DNA of 64,000 nt from Oscheius tipulae (taxonomy: Eukaryota > Nematoda > Chromadorea > Rhabditida > Rhabditidae). The notes under the pieces are model-generated. The model saw only the letters and a program-made list of their open reading frames with translations, did no database searches and had not been told where the DNA came from. Below, one piece after another: positions 10,619-22,728 of this stretch; the first letter of the stretch is position 1; each line of letters opens with the position of its first letter. The position numbers and the translations under genes were made by a program. The stretch lies in contig JASJZH010000006.1 in NCBI GenBank assembly GCA_037178975.1, forward strand, positions 1,054,001-1,118,000. The letters are read 5' to 3'.

Positions 10619-13600
10619 ATGGCAGTTCTTGACGATAAGCGTGAGTTATTTTTGTTTTCCAAACAAAATAGGCAGTAATTCGATCATGTTTGGTAGTGGG
10701 ATCTCTAAAAATTAAATTAGCTCGTTGGGGGGTGCTGGCTCAAATTGTTTAACTAATTGAGTTATTGGTTGGACAAAAAAGTCCGAAAACACTGGATACT
10801 CATAGAACAAATGGTTTTCGAACTGAGTAGCTCCATAGTAAGAGTTTAGTTTAGTAGTAATAAGGTAACCAAATGTTTAATGTCTATAGCCAATTGCTGA
10901 ACGAGTCTTGCTAGAGGCAAATTTTTGAAGAGGCCTTAAAATCAGAAGAACTCAAAGGACATGACTAAAATAATGTTAAATGGATAGATGAAAAATTCAT
11001 CTAACAGTCTCTCAAAACATAATCACATAGGGCGCGGATGTCCATAGGAAGACCCAGAGAAAGACGTCTTCGACTCTCCTTTGCTTTCTCAAATGCTTCT
11101 TTGGAAATACCCCAAACACCATCTGCTTTTTGGTGATTTGACACATTTCAATAGGGATGCAACGCTTGGCCGATGAAAAGTCTCAATTTGTCTTTTATAA
11201 AACATAAAATGTTGAAAACGACAATCCAATTGTTGGACTTGGCAATTGAAACCTTTCCATGGTGAGAAGAAGTAACCTTAGTTCATCTTTTTCATTAGTA
11301 CTCGTAACCTTTCCCGCAAAGTTCTTACTCAGTTCAAGGGTCCTGAAGTGTTCCCATGAAGCTTGGAGGCAATCCTAAAATCTTATTACAATAAATTGTG
11401 ACATTATGTCTAGCTTTGCAGACTCATGAAACTCTTGCCATGGTTTGAAATAAACACGTTTTAAACCATTAGAAGAGATTAGGTCTTTTCGAACACGGAG
11501 ATAACCGTTACGTGAGTACATCATTTCATGCATTATTAAGGACGTCAAAAAGCAAAGAACAGCTTGTCATACCGCTGTTTTTCTCTTGTTCTCTACCTAC
11601 CACATGTAATCAGAAGAACGGACGGGGCACTGTCGTGTTGAGAGAGAAGGACGTTTTCGCTTACGGCCACAGCACGTTGATAATACGTCATCCCGTCTGG
11701 CAAGTCAAGCAACGTCGGGCCTGTTAGTATTTGGATCGAAGACGGTTTGGGAACCTCGGGTGTCATATACTTTTTCTCCTTCTTTTTCTCATCATCGTCT
11801 TTTGCTATTGCGTGGGACCAGGAACGCCCTTGAAAACCAGCTAAGCTCTTTCTAGTTTACCTCAAAGTTCATTGTGGCCTCTGTTCAGCGAGAGAGGCCA
11901 ATATATTCAAAGAGTCAAACAATTGTTGCAAGTGTTGTTTCTCTGTTTATCTCGCTCCACGGGGTCGAGAGAGGGAGGGAGGGGGAGCAGGGGCGGCTCA
12001 ATCAAAGTGCAGACTCCGCCCCGTGTCCTCTCAGCTTCTGCCTGAACCGTTGGTACTCCCTTCTCCCTATCAGTTTTGGCTATCCGACCGTTACTGATCT
12101 AGCGATGGCTATTCTTGTAAATCCACATGATCATGAGGAACATGTGAAGGAAAACATTATTTGCCAGCGATATGTGCTCAATGATTCACGTGAGTTTTAT
12201 TTGAAGGCTTTATCGTTGTATCAAAGGTTTCACACCGAAAACGACCACATTTGTGACAGTTTGAGTTAAAGTTAACTATGTGGTAGTAATCTTAAAACTC
12301 AAACTTCTCTAGAAGGCAACCGTTTCCCAAACTTTAGCATTTGAACTAGTTTAGGGGCTTTTGAAAGTTTGTGAGCTAATTTTATGATCAGACACTTTTT
12401 GGTAATGTACACCTTTTCAATGGAAGGATCGTTCACATGTTTCTCAGTTTGACCTAATCGTGGAGGAAAGTGTTTGTGGACTAACCAAAGGATGTATCCT
12501 CCGAAAAGGCATGGTAAAAAGATTACAAATGGTACTAGGACTGGTTATAGGCCTTCTGAATACTTTTAGCTTTGGTCTACGGGGTTTGATTGGCATTTAG
12601 TCCATTTAATCTCTGCTGTATGACCTGTAGAAGAAGCTATAGAAGATCGTATTCAAGTTGCAGCGCAACTTGTAACGAAACAATTTTTTGCACGCATCCT
12701 GGGTCTTCTGTCATACTCTGAATCTTTGGGCTCCTATTAACTTTTGCTCTCGTTCCATATCGTCGGTCATTGTGTTCTACCTTCGTCACCGAGTGTTGTT
12801 CCACTCCATTGTGCTTGCTGGAAGCAAGGAGACCAGAGTCTGTGAATACTTACAAAGAACATTCAAATTGCTGTAACGCGCCACACCCGAGCCCGGAGCA
12901 ACAGAATGTTGCCAATGCCATAATTAGCGACACTGGTTCGGGTGCAGACGGAGGCTCTCCCAATTCGGCTGTGAGAAGGGGAAATCCCAGAGCTGAAACC
13001 CACAAATATGTTTATTTTAGGTTTGGGGAAGAGGAATGACTTTCTCGAAGGGTCGGGAAGACAAATCTACCAACTCCTTTTTTCTTCAAAACAAAGTTTA
13101 CCTCTTCCCTCGCGTATAAATGAGCTCCAACTCAATTTATTTGGAAGTCATATAAAAAAAAACTTCTAGAATTACTTGGCTTCAGATACTTGTCGTTGAG
13201 ACCCTCTCGTCTATGATAAATTCCAGACATTTGGATTTATGTGATTTGTGTAACGACGCTATTTTGTGAGGGCAGTATTCGTCTAGGGACCACGAAGGTT
13301 TTTCGAGGGTATACAATTAATTATGCAAAAAGTTTGAATTAATCTATTCGTCTTGCAAAGACAAGAGAATAGAGAATAAAGGAGGGGATCAGAAGTCAAA
13401 ATCTTGCTCTAGTCATCATGACCATTGGCTAGGATAGGTCATAACGTTGAAACAAGGTTTTCAAATAGAGAAAATCGTTCCCTATAAATTCCACAAAACA
13501 CCCTCAACCTCGCCTTCCTTATTCGCAATCATGCCTCTCGCTCGATTGCATCTTTCTATTAGGTTCAGTCCAAATGTGGTTGACATCTTAATTCAAACAG

Positions 13601-16600
13601 TGGTAGAGTGTGAGGAAAATCGAATTAGCTGACAAGTAGACGAATCTTCATTTTGCAGAACTTTCCGAGACGTTCGATCTTCTGGACGTCGACAAAGATG
13701 GCCGCCTTTCACGCAACGAGATTGCAGCCCTTCTGCGCACAATCAACGTTGAACCTACCCGCGTTGAACTGGACTTTATTTTCCAGGAAATGGATCTGGA
13801 CAGTGAGTTTCCAAGAGTTATTGTAAAAAAAGTATCTCTCGCAGTTGCCCAACTCTCCTTGGGTTTCCTAAATACAAAAACTCGTGAAAGCAAAGATCTA
13901 ACCAATAGTCTTTCTATGATTAACCTCCTTATTTTAAATCAACTAAGTTAAAACCCAATTTCTGTCTTCGCCATACGCAGTTCTCTCTAAGACAGTAGAG
14001 GTCGGAGAAGCGGACATTGATAACATCAGACAAGGGGAAGGGGACGTACTCGCTTACGGCCACACCACGTTGAAAGTACGCCATCCCGTCCGATCTGGCA
14101 AGTCAAGCAACGTTGGGCCCGGTTAGTACTTGGATCGGAGACGGCTTGGGAATCCCGGGTGTCGTAGGCTTTTTGTAACTCACCGGATATTGTTAAATAG
14201 ATCTTTTTGACTAAAGTTAACTTCAGCTAGCTATTGTGGTTTTTGCTTAAATCACAACCACTATCGTATAGTGGTCTTTGTGTTTATTGGCACATGACTC
14301 GTGCCGCGCACCCTGGGTCAAAGACTAAGCCAGCCGTTCCTATTAGTACATCTGTAGCTGCAGATGTGTTCCGGAAGCCAAGCAGGCAGGCGATCTTTCC
14401 CTCTCTCACTGCTTTAATGATGGATGGGATTGAAGGTGGCAAGTAGATGGCCAATTCCACAGGGGATTAGCAAATCTTTGCTTCCTAACTTTATTAATGC
14501 GCCTTCTTTTAGTCCTCTTTCCTTGAGAGTGAGAATAACGGACGAGAATCACTGACCGAAAGAAGGGCAGCCACTAAAAATAGGGCTAATGTGCTAGAGG
14601 TTCAATTAGCGGGACTGTGGTTCTGAGGATGCGTTCTGTTCAAAAATAGACGGCTCACAAAGGAAAAAAGTCCACGAATTTCTTCACGCGCCTTGAATTT
14701 TCTAGGAGAGCTGCATGCATAAAGTCAGAAGGTGACCTTTCACGGCTATGGAAACAAGGCAGAAGGTGACAACTTGGAAAAACCGCTACATTTCGCAAAT
14801 AGGTAATGCTAATAGTTTACTTATAAAGGCCATGAAAAATAAACCATACTCGAATCTTCTCCACTAACGACCAAACACAAATGGATTACTTTACCACATT
14901 GCAAATACTTCTATGGATCATTTAGTACTGCTACAATGCCAATTTGCATAGTGCATCAATATGGACCCAATTTCATGCCAAAGAATCTTGAAGGAAAATG
15001 TTCTATTTTTGACATACCCCACAGATCTTCCCTGTATTTTGGTTGATTTGAGAACGGTTTTACTGCTTGAAAAGTACTTAGAGACTCATATTTGACAGCT
15101 ACAAGTGCACGTCTGCTTCAGACACATTTCTCTTTTTAGACACGTTGTTTACACCCCATTGCCCATTTTTCATCTTTCCATCACGAGGAAGCGTTGTCCT
15201 TCTCATGGAATAGGGGGAGTACCCAAAAGCCCCTATTCCCGGAAGACCTTAAAGTGTGTTGACAAACAGAGGGCACCACACACATGCAGACACAAATTGG
15301 TCTGATCACTGAGCAGGGTCAACTCTGAGCAATTTTTCCGGCCGATGGATCATACCGATGAAGCATATAAACAATGGACTTTCAGAGACCGGCAAAATTA
15401 ACAAGGAAGAGTTTGTGAGCTACATGAGAAGTCCTCCAATCCACCGAACTACCCTCCATGAGCTGGAAATCCAGTTTAACCGCTTCGATACCGATGGCGA
15501 TGGAGCTATCACGGAAGGTAACCAATTTTCTTCAAGTTTCGTCACCCGATACTCAAAAATGATTTGAGTGCTTTCGGAAGAGTTATGCAAGGTTCAGTGA
15601 AGCGTTTGAACAAATGCCGGAAGTCATTTGTGAGAGGAGCGATCAAATCGCTTGCATATCTGGTTACATCGTCTTTTTGCAAAGCGAGTGTTCCGAGAGG
15701 GGCCAAAACTTTTCAGCGAATTTGAACCCAGTTGGCCGAAGTGCACTGGTGCTTATTGCAACACTCATTTCCTTAGGGAGATGGAGAATTTAAGAGTAGT
15801 ATGGAAAGAAATGAGAAAAATTTGTTGTGGAGGGGAATGAAACGTTTGCAACTTGGATGAGTAAGTTTGTAGGGATGAGCATTTTTAAACTTGTAGTTTG
15901 GACGTTTAGCAGTAACTGCTAGGGTGTTGTTCCAGCAGTTCGCAGCTTCCAGTTTGCTATGCTTAAAAGTTCTGTATGGTAGTATGGAAAGAACTACCTT
16001 TATAATTTGCAAGAGACGCAAGTTAACTCTAATCTGGGATTACTGAACTGTTTTAGATAATTGTAGTAAATATGTGAAAGCTTCACCTCTACTATACTTC
16101 ATCGCTTTTAAAGCATTCAAAAACGTAGACAAAGAAACTTAGGTAAAGAGATGAAATTTACAAAAAGTCATGGTGACAAGTTCATTGAACAGATTTGGAT
16201 AAAACAAAAAACAGCGTCCCTTCTTAGCGTTTAAAGCGAGTCTGTAGCCAAGCGACCAAGCTGATGCGCAGCGAACCGTATTGCCTTGAAAAGCTGATTT
16301 TACATCTATTTTCAATATCTTCTTTCGATGTTCTCTCATAAAAGAGTCCAACACAGTTCTCGCAGGGTACGAAGTACGAAGATACCACGGTAATTATAAA
16401 ATAATCTGAAAATGCCCTTACACGGTAGAAGTCCAAAAACTTGGTCATTTCTAGGCATTTTCATTATTTTTTGTTTCTGGCACATTCTTACACACCACAA
16501 CCAATGAAAATTACGCGAAAACCGCAAGTACCATTGGAATCATTTCTTCCAGGATTTTGGCATAAAATAGTTTGAAAACCCGCGCAAATACGTAAGACTG

Positions 16601-17210
16601 CCCGGCAACTTGGTCGCCGTAGCTATAGACTCGCTTTAAACAGCTTTAAGCAGCTTCGAGTTCTTACTATTACAAAAATCTGGGCCGAGCCGGGGATCGA
16701 TCCCGGGACCTCTCGCACCCTAAGCGAGAATCATACCACTAGACCACTCGGCCATATTTTGGATGTCTTCCATCTTCGAGGATATCTCCGATCCCATCCT
16801 CGCGATGGGAAGAAACTTGATCAGATCCAGTCTTCCAGTGCGCACGGTGTAATCACTGCAGCTAACTGACCTTGCTCTCAGCCGCGTTCGTGGTGTAATG
16901 GTCAGCATGGATGCCTTCCAAGCATTCGACGGGGGTTCGATTCCCCCCGAACGCAAATCTTTTTCGTTTTTGACTATAACCTTTCTAAAAGCGTAGGAAT
17001 TTTCCAAAGCGCTTCATTCAATTCATCACAAGTCTGCCAAGGGATTTGCATAATTATGCCCATTTTGCAGAGGAGATGGCAGCCATTCTGACGATGACAA
17101 CGGATTTGACAGACCGCAAGGCCATTGCCGACATGTTCAAAGCAACCGACACTAACGGCGATGGAAGGATTACCTTCAGCGAGTTCGTCAAGATGATGCA
17201 GGAGGAGTAA
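10619..17210 (+). CDS. Calmodulin-like protein with four EF-hands (isoform a)
   Basis: Exons 10619-10640, 13659-13802, 15386-15517 and 17071-17210 join in phase 1 throughout and give 145 residues, close to calmodulin length. All four calcium loops look intact: DVDKDGRLSRNE, DLDKTGKINKEE, DTDGDGAITEEE and DTNGDGRITFSE, each with acidic position 1 and Glu at 12. The first exon codes only MAVLDDK plus one base. Known: such proteins bind Ca2+ and then their targets in the cytosol. Inferred: a calmodulin- or troponin-C-like sensor, not calmodulin itself, since the linker (SYMRSPPIHRTTLHELEIQF) differs. The introns are unusually long for this window (3.0, 1.6 and 1.55 kb) and contain Pol III genes. 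A second first exon lies at 12105. Confidence 0.93.
11659..11771 (+). pseudogene. Degenerate 5S rRNA copy
   Basis: Starts GCTTACGGCCACAGCACG and runs to GTGTCATATACT. Compared with 14052-14170 it lacks about 5 nt at CCCGTC(CGAT)CTGG and has many substitutions. It lies between the two alternative first exons of the calmodulin-like gene. Confidence 0.8.
12105..12189 (+). CDS. Alternative first coding exon of the calmodulin-like gene (isoform b)
   Basis: ATG at 12105 opens 28 codons (start MAILVNPHDHEEHVKEN, end YVLNDS) plus a C, then a GTGAGT donor. This is the same phase and the same last base (C) as the 10619-10640 exon, so it joins the 13659 exon as ...DSQLSETFDLLD and gives a 166-residue isoform with a His/Glu-rich N-terminal extension. 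A promoter between 11.8 and 12.1 kb is implied. The region upstream is GC/GGGAG-rich. Confidence 0.65.
14052..14170 (+). rRNA. 5S ribosomal RNA (intact copy)
   Basis: A 119-nt sequence from GCTTACGGCCACACCACG through CCCGTCCGATCTGGCAAG and ACTTGGATCGGAGACGGC to the complementary end GTCGTAGGCT, followed by a T run (TTTTT) suited to Pol III termination. It closely follows nematode 5S. It sits on the sense strand inside the second intron of the calmodulin-like gene. Confidence 0.95.
16682..16753 (-). tRNA. tRNA-Pro (AGG)
   Basis: A 72-nt cloverleaf. Acceptor stem GGCCGAG pairs with CTCGGCC, discriminator is C, the anticodon stem CTCGC/GCGAG encloses TTAGGGT, and the T arm carries GATCGATCC (normally GTTCGATCC, so one A for T in the B box). 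It lies in the last intron of the calmodulin-like gene, divergent from the tRNA-Gly 130 bp away. Confidence 0.93.
16884..16955 (+). tRNA. tRNA-Gly (TCC)
   Basis: A 72-nt cloverleaf with acceptor GCGTTCG/CGAACGC, discriminator A, anticodon loop CTTCCAA and B box GGTTCGATTCC. A T run follows (ATCTTTTTC). It is divergently paired with tRNA-Pro inside the same intron. Confidence 0.95.
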
Positions 17211-17390
17211 AGTTCCCGAAGGATCAAGACGAAAAAACATTCCTAACCCCCCACCGGTCACGATACTTTGTCGACACCATATATTTTCAAGATGAACTTT
17301 AGTCTGACTTTGAGTTTCAGCACCTAGGGGACCAGGAGATCATAATTTTTTACTCGCAGAGTGTACTGCCTCTCAGCAGCACCTCGTTTA

Positions 17391-17721
17391 TCACGTTTGC
17401 CGCAGAGAGGGAGAATTTCCCGAGGGAAGGAGTGGACTTTGGGTTTTTGCCTCCTTGATGATTGAGATTACGGCAAACAGATCAACAACATGATTGACTG
17501 CCTCAGGAAGCCCGGCTGAAAATAGAAGCAGGAAATTGGAGTTTGCAGGAATGTCGAGGATGAAGATGTCAGGTGAAAAACGCGCAAGTCCATGATGGAC
17601 TAGCACATGCAGAAAAATGATAAACGAAGATGAAAAGAGTTTGAAGAAGAACAGTGTTAATAAGAGTGTTGGCCAAGATAAGATTTGTTCCAGATTTGGA
17701 AGCACTGCCGGTCCAGCCCAT
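17391..17721 (-). CDS. Possible small membrane protein
   Basis: ATG at 17721 opens exon 17721-17607 (MGWTGSASKSGTNLILANT, then a hydrophobic stretch ending VYHFSA). It joins exon 17515-17391 in phase 1 after a strong CTATTTTCAG acceptor; the second exon begins GLPEAVNHVVDLFAVISIIK. Total 79 residues with one or two membrane-like segments. The donor (GTGCTA) is weak. A longer unspliced frame (LLTLFFFKLFSSSFIIFL...) across the same bases lacks an ATG. The gene is convergent with the calmodulin-like gene, 180 bp from its stop. Confidence 0.4.
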
Positions 17722-18144
17722 TAAAAACACGTTCAACCACACAAATTATAAAATTGCAGAAGTAGGATAGCCGTGAAATCAAAGTAGAAACGCAGTCAGA
17801 TGCATGTTTTAAGCTGCAGTTTAGTACACAATTTTCCAGGTGACACCATTATGCTCGCAACAACTAAAAAATCTCCCTTCTCTTTTTCTGATCAATTTCA
17901 AGGCACGTGCCTTGAATATGTGCGACCATGTCAACTGTAGCGTAGAGAATGAGATAGTTAAAAGCCTTTTTTGCACCTACAAATCTTGTCGCACGTCACG
18001 TTTTTCCCAGAACTTCAATCCTTTTAAACTTTCTCCCCGGCTAAACGTTTGGGGTGTGTCAGAAGCCTGGTGCGATCAGATCTTTCACTTTCCCCACTCC
18101 CAGCCGGCCCAAATAGTTCATATCGTAAGGGTCATATCTCTTTC

Positions 18145-19265
18145 ATGAACATGTTCGTCTGCAACATCATCATACTTTGTCTCATATCGCTTGCCTCAGC
18201 TGCAAATATTGATGGTGACACCGACAAGTCCAGACTACTGCGATACTATCAAGATTTTGCCAAATGCTCAGAAACTGTCAAACGATACAAATATCGCGGA
18301 GAATTTCAGCCTATGTCTGTTAAAAGAGCCAAGAAGCTGAGAATAGAAACTGAGGTTAGTGAAGCGTTCAACATGAAAATATCTTTTTCAGAATTGTTTC
18401 AATAAAGCCAAAATTTTGGATAGCACTCTGGACAAGTTCTTCAGTCAAACTGGAAACAAGTCAATTGAAGAACTGAAATTTGTTTCAGACAATGTAAGTT
18501 TTCGCTTTATCTTTACCGTTCTGTCTACGAGACTTTTTCTTTTGGAAAACAAAACTTTTACGGAACTGAACAAGTAAAGCTCAGAACGACATTTGTCACC
18601 GTATCTTGTTTCCTTCTTTATGTCAATGAGATGTTTCCAACTACAATATATAAATCCTCCAAGCGGTGTTCACTTTTATACTGACTTGTCAACTAGCTTA
18701 GTTTTTTTTCGGTGTTAGCTTTTAGACAAAAAATGACGCTTCGACAAAATTAGACCAGACAGGCGGTTGTAGTGCTCACATTAGCGATCTGATCCAATTG
18801 GACCGAGCTTGTTTTTCTTCGCGCTTTCAGTTCAATTTGTCAGGTGGTGGATCCTTAGATCATTATCCAGTTCGTCAAAGCCGGTTACTTTTATGTTCGA
18901 GTTTAAAACATGTGTTAAGAAAAAAGACATATCGAATGTTTCAGATTCCATCCTTCCTCACATCCGAGAACCACATGGGAGTGACTCTCACTTCAATGAA
19001 GACCGATATTGACGTCCTGAACAGATTCATAGAGTCTGGTGGGAATCAAGAACTTCTGAAGACGAAGCCGACCTTCTCGAAGATTTCAATCGTGAAGGCA
19101 AAGCCCCAGAAAACGGTCAAAACTGTAAAAAGCACTGTCACACTAGAGGTAGTAACTTCAACAAACCAGAATACCACTCAGTCGGCGACTAAGCACAAAA
19201 GAGAGCCCAAGATGCGTGGCAACAGCCATCAGAAAGATTCGAGAATGAAGAATACTAGCGGATAA
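18145..19265 (+). CDS. Secreted protein of a local three-member family (member 1)
   Basis: Exons 18145-18354, 18392-18493 and 18945-19265, all phase 0, give 210 residues. A signal peptide (core IIILCLISLASA, cut near SAA-NID) is followed by YYQDFAKCSETVKRY, a phase-0 intron just before NCFNKAKILDSTLDKFF, a second phase-0 intron, then a helix ending NRFIESGGNQ and a basic Ser/Thr/Lys-rich tail. The same plan recurs in the genes at 20502 and 22729. Two Cys in the N-terminal half probably form a disulphide. No Pfam-like domain was recognised. AATAAA follows at 19284. Confidence 0.8.
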
Positions 19266-20501
19266 ATTATTGTGCCTATTTCTAATAAACTATTTAATGG
19301 CTGATGTCGATGGAACACGTTTTCCGTCAAAGACAATGACAGAATGGTTTGTTCGCCTTGATAAGGACAAGGGACGACAAGGTTATTGTGGGACTGATTA
19401 AGCAGGTTTTTTGTAATGATGCGGGTGGCATCTTGACCTTTTTCTGCGACAACTAAACAGCTTGTCGTTTTTCTGCTCAGATATTTCTATTTCGATTCAC
19501 AGCCGCTAAGGGAAGAAAACTAATCTGTTCCATTCCAATTTTCAAGCCTTTTTGAAAATTAGTACTATTTGTAATGTACGCTGATTGTTACTCTCCTCAG
19601 ACCAAAGAAGCAAATTTGCCGTAAATGGACGGTCACTTAGAAAGTGCCACCAAAGAAATGTTTGGTTCCACTGAAAGCTAAAAAGGTCGGCTGTAATCTT
19701 GCGCGTAGAAAGATGAGAAATTTTCCAGTAATGAAATCAACAATAGAAAAACCACTCTTAAAGACACTGGCTTTGTCATTGTTGACAAACCAAGTGTTAT
19801 CAATCGGTGACTTTTTGCAACTGACCGCAACATAGGCTATAAAGTGTTTTAGCTAATGTTTCTCAGTCTCTTTGTCACAATTCAGCTTGGGCATAACTGC
19901 ACTTACCCTAGTGTCTGTTCTAAACTTTTAACTACACAGCGTACTGCTGTAGAGTCCTGGAACTTTTTATCTTGACCATCCTCTGATCCTTTCAAAATAC
20001 TTGCTGTTCTAATAATGCCAGTTTCTTATTCATTCTGAAATTCTGAGAGAGAGAGAGAAAGGCGATTCTTATTCTGTTCCTCTCCTTTATCAAGTTCATG
20101 CAAAAATGTTGTACAGGTTAAGAGAAACGGTTTGATTCTTAGAAAGGAGTTTTAAAGGATAGAACACTATTAACCGATCGCTTTTCGAGAATTGATTGGC
20201 ATCTTGCCATTAATGCCTTACAAGAAGGCATCCCAAACTGGTTAGCTCCCCATAATCTACTGTTTCGATCTGCCTATTCTCCCAAACTATTAAGCCTCTT
20301 TCCAGCATGCCATAGATTTCATCTGCTGCCACCATAAACCAAAGCATACCGCAATTATCCGAGACGCTTTATTTCATTGTTCCTTCAGTGCGCTTTCTCT
20401 TTCACAGAGGTTAAGGCTTCTTGTCTTAGTGTAAACATTTCGAGGCGGTCAAACTATGACAGTTACAGTTCCGACATACACTCTCGACGGCAGACGTTCC
20501 C
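19266..20501. other. Intergenic, no gene seen
   Basis: Holds the poly(A) signal of member 1, a GA-rich microsatellite (about 20046-20063) and, near its end, the presumed promoter of member 2. No coding or RNA gene is supported. Confidence 0.45.
19284..19289 (+). terminator. Poly(A) signal of family member 1
   Basis: AATAAA, 19 nt after the stop codon. Confidence 0.65.
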
Positions 20502-22286
20502 ATGCTACGGTCTCTACTTCTTCTAGCCGTACTCGCGACAGTCACGCAGACTGCCCGACGGTCAATCAACTCTCCTGGAATCTATGTGGACGGGCAGTCC
20601 AGAAAGGCAGGCTACCCGGACAAGCCCAACTATAAACAGGGTCCCGAAGACACTCTGATGCCTCCCGTTGAAGGAAATACTGGTCAATTTGGAGGATTCC
20701 CAGGTCAAGAAAGTGGGTCTTCTGCCGACAAACAAATATGGACCGCCGCCGGGCAGACTATCGACTCAGAAACCGGACAAGATTCTGGACTTTTGGGTGA
20801 ACTAGAGAAAGAAACTGAAAAGAAATGCAAATCTCCTCCATGTTTCGATACCTCGGACATGATCGATGCCTACGACGAATTCCAAAACTGTACGGGAGAG
20901 ACGATCGACTACAAGGACAACAGCACTGACAAGTTCCCGATCGTGTCTTTGGCCAAAGCTAGAGATATGAGAGACTTCATGGAGGTGAAAACATTTTTTT
21001 AAATTTTGACAAATTTTTTTAGAATTGCCATAGAAAACTGTGGTCTTTGGACAAGCTCTTTGACAAGTTTTTCAACAAGACCAAGACGGCACCAGATACG
21101 ATTGCGGAAGGAGTGAGTTTTTAAAAAGATTCAAGCAGTGATGTTGGGCTTGTGGATTAAGTACTGCTAATTAATAGAAAATGCTAGTGTAAAGTGACTG
21201 ATTAGTGTATGTTTCATTGTCCACAAAATTGAAAATGGTGTGCTTATGTATAATACAAAGGACGGAGTCATCATCTGACATATGTTTCATCATTTCAAAA
21301 CTATTCGTGTTCAGGACCTGGAGCATTGGAATTCTGTCGTTGACGACATTCAACCCATCATTGTCAAGTTCCGTGCCGATATTGAAACACTTGAACAGTT
21401 TATGTCTTCTGGTGGAAACATCAAATATCTGGGACATACAACAACCAAGCCTCCTAGAATCAGTCGCTATCACAAACCGACCCCGGCTAATACATCCTCT
21501 GAAGAAACGAGCACTCAGGAAGGATATGTGGAGCCTACCACCAAGAAAGTCTTCTTCGGATCGCCTTGGTACGCCTATCGTGTCGGAGAAGGAAACTTCC
21601 ACAAAGGCCACGGAAAGAAGAAGGGTCTCAGTGAGAGAAAAGGAAAAATCCGCACTCAACATGGTCCTAAAGTTCCGGTTCCCGTATGGCCTGGGCAGCC
21701 AGATCCTTCTGAAAATGGCGTGCATCCTCCTGGTTTCAACTCCGAGGGCCCAAAGTACAAGGAGGGAGAAAAATCTCAAGTTCAGCCTAGTTCACAGACC
21801 AGTGAAGGAGGAAGAAACTCGGCATCTTTGACGAATGGAGGTTCAGAATCCAAGGGACAGCTTGGTGGCCGAAATGGACCACAAGGGCCTGGAGGAAGGT
21901 CAGGTGGTGCTCCTGCCGGTAATGGAGGGTCACAAGGCACACAAAATACGTCTGTTGGTGATGGTCAAGACGGCTCCGATTATGATCCAGAGCCTCTAGC
22001 TTCTGTTTCCGGACCACAGAGTCCTGGATCTTCACAATCTGGACATTCTGCTGGCGGGCAAGCTGCTCATTCTTCTTCATCTCAAGCAAGTTCTCACATT
22101 TCTCCTGGCTCAAACAACGAGGAATCTCCTTCCAGTCTGTCTCCTCCTGATCAGTCTTATGATGACATAACCTCTAATCAAAACACAGAAACAATAGGAC
22201 AAGAAGTCACTAACCCGGAGCCGTATAAAAAGATCAGATTTCGTCATCGTCACAGGAAGATCCGATTCCGTCAACATAGAAATTAG
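20502..22286 (+). CDS. Secreted Gly/Ser/Pro-rich protein, family member 2
   Basis: Exons 20502-20984, 21023-21112 and 21315-22286, all phase 0, give 514 residues. A clear signal peptide (MLRSLLLLAVLATVTQTA) is followed by about 100 polar residues, then the family core: MIDAYDEFQNCTGETID, intron, NCHRKLWSLDKLFDKFFNKT, intron, a helix ending LEQFMSSGGN. A long low-complexity region rich in Gly, Ser, Gln and Pro follows (about residues 330-490), ending in a basic KIRFRHRHRKIRFRQHR tail. Introns fall at the same core positions as in members 1 and 3. The composition suggests a secreted matrix, mucus or gland product (inference). Confidence 0.85.
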
Positions 22287-22371
22287 ATGCCAATTTGTAT
22301 GTACAAAGGAAGAAGAACAGCCAATGCTATTAACTACAGTCACGTGTATTTTTGTCCTATCACTGCGCCAT

Positions 22372-22377
22372 AATAAA
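22372..22377 (+). terminator. Poly(A) signal of family member 2
   Basis: AATAAA 86 nt after the stop at 22286. Confidence 0.6.
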
Positions 22378-22656
22378 TACTTAACCTTGGATTTGGATTG
22401 ATGTTACGTTGTTACGTTGCCATGAAACTATTTAGTGGCCGGTTGTGACCTTCATGTGATAGTGACAGCAGTAAACGCACTTTCTTGGTGAAAGGGTTTC
22501 AGAAAAAGCGTTCAAAGGCAACAAAAGAAAAATCAGTCGATTGCAGTCGGAAGACATGTGTCCTTTTGTTCATTTTCAATTTGTACAGATCTCTTAAGTT
22601 GAATTACAACTGTTATCCGTCGACAAAAGAACAAGAAATGCTTTGAACAAAAAGTG

Positions 22657-22662
22657 TTTATT
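22657..22662 (-). terminator. Poly(A) signal of family member 3
   Basis: AATAAA on the minus strand, about 66 nt past the stop at 22731-22729. Confidence 0.6.
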
Positions 22663-22728
22663 ATGACAAAAAAATTTGTTGCACAGTATAAGTATTGCAA
22701 ATCAAAAATATAACCAGTTTGGTTCATG

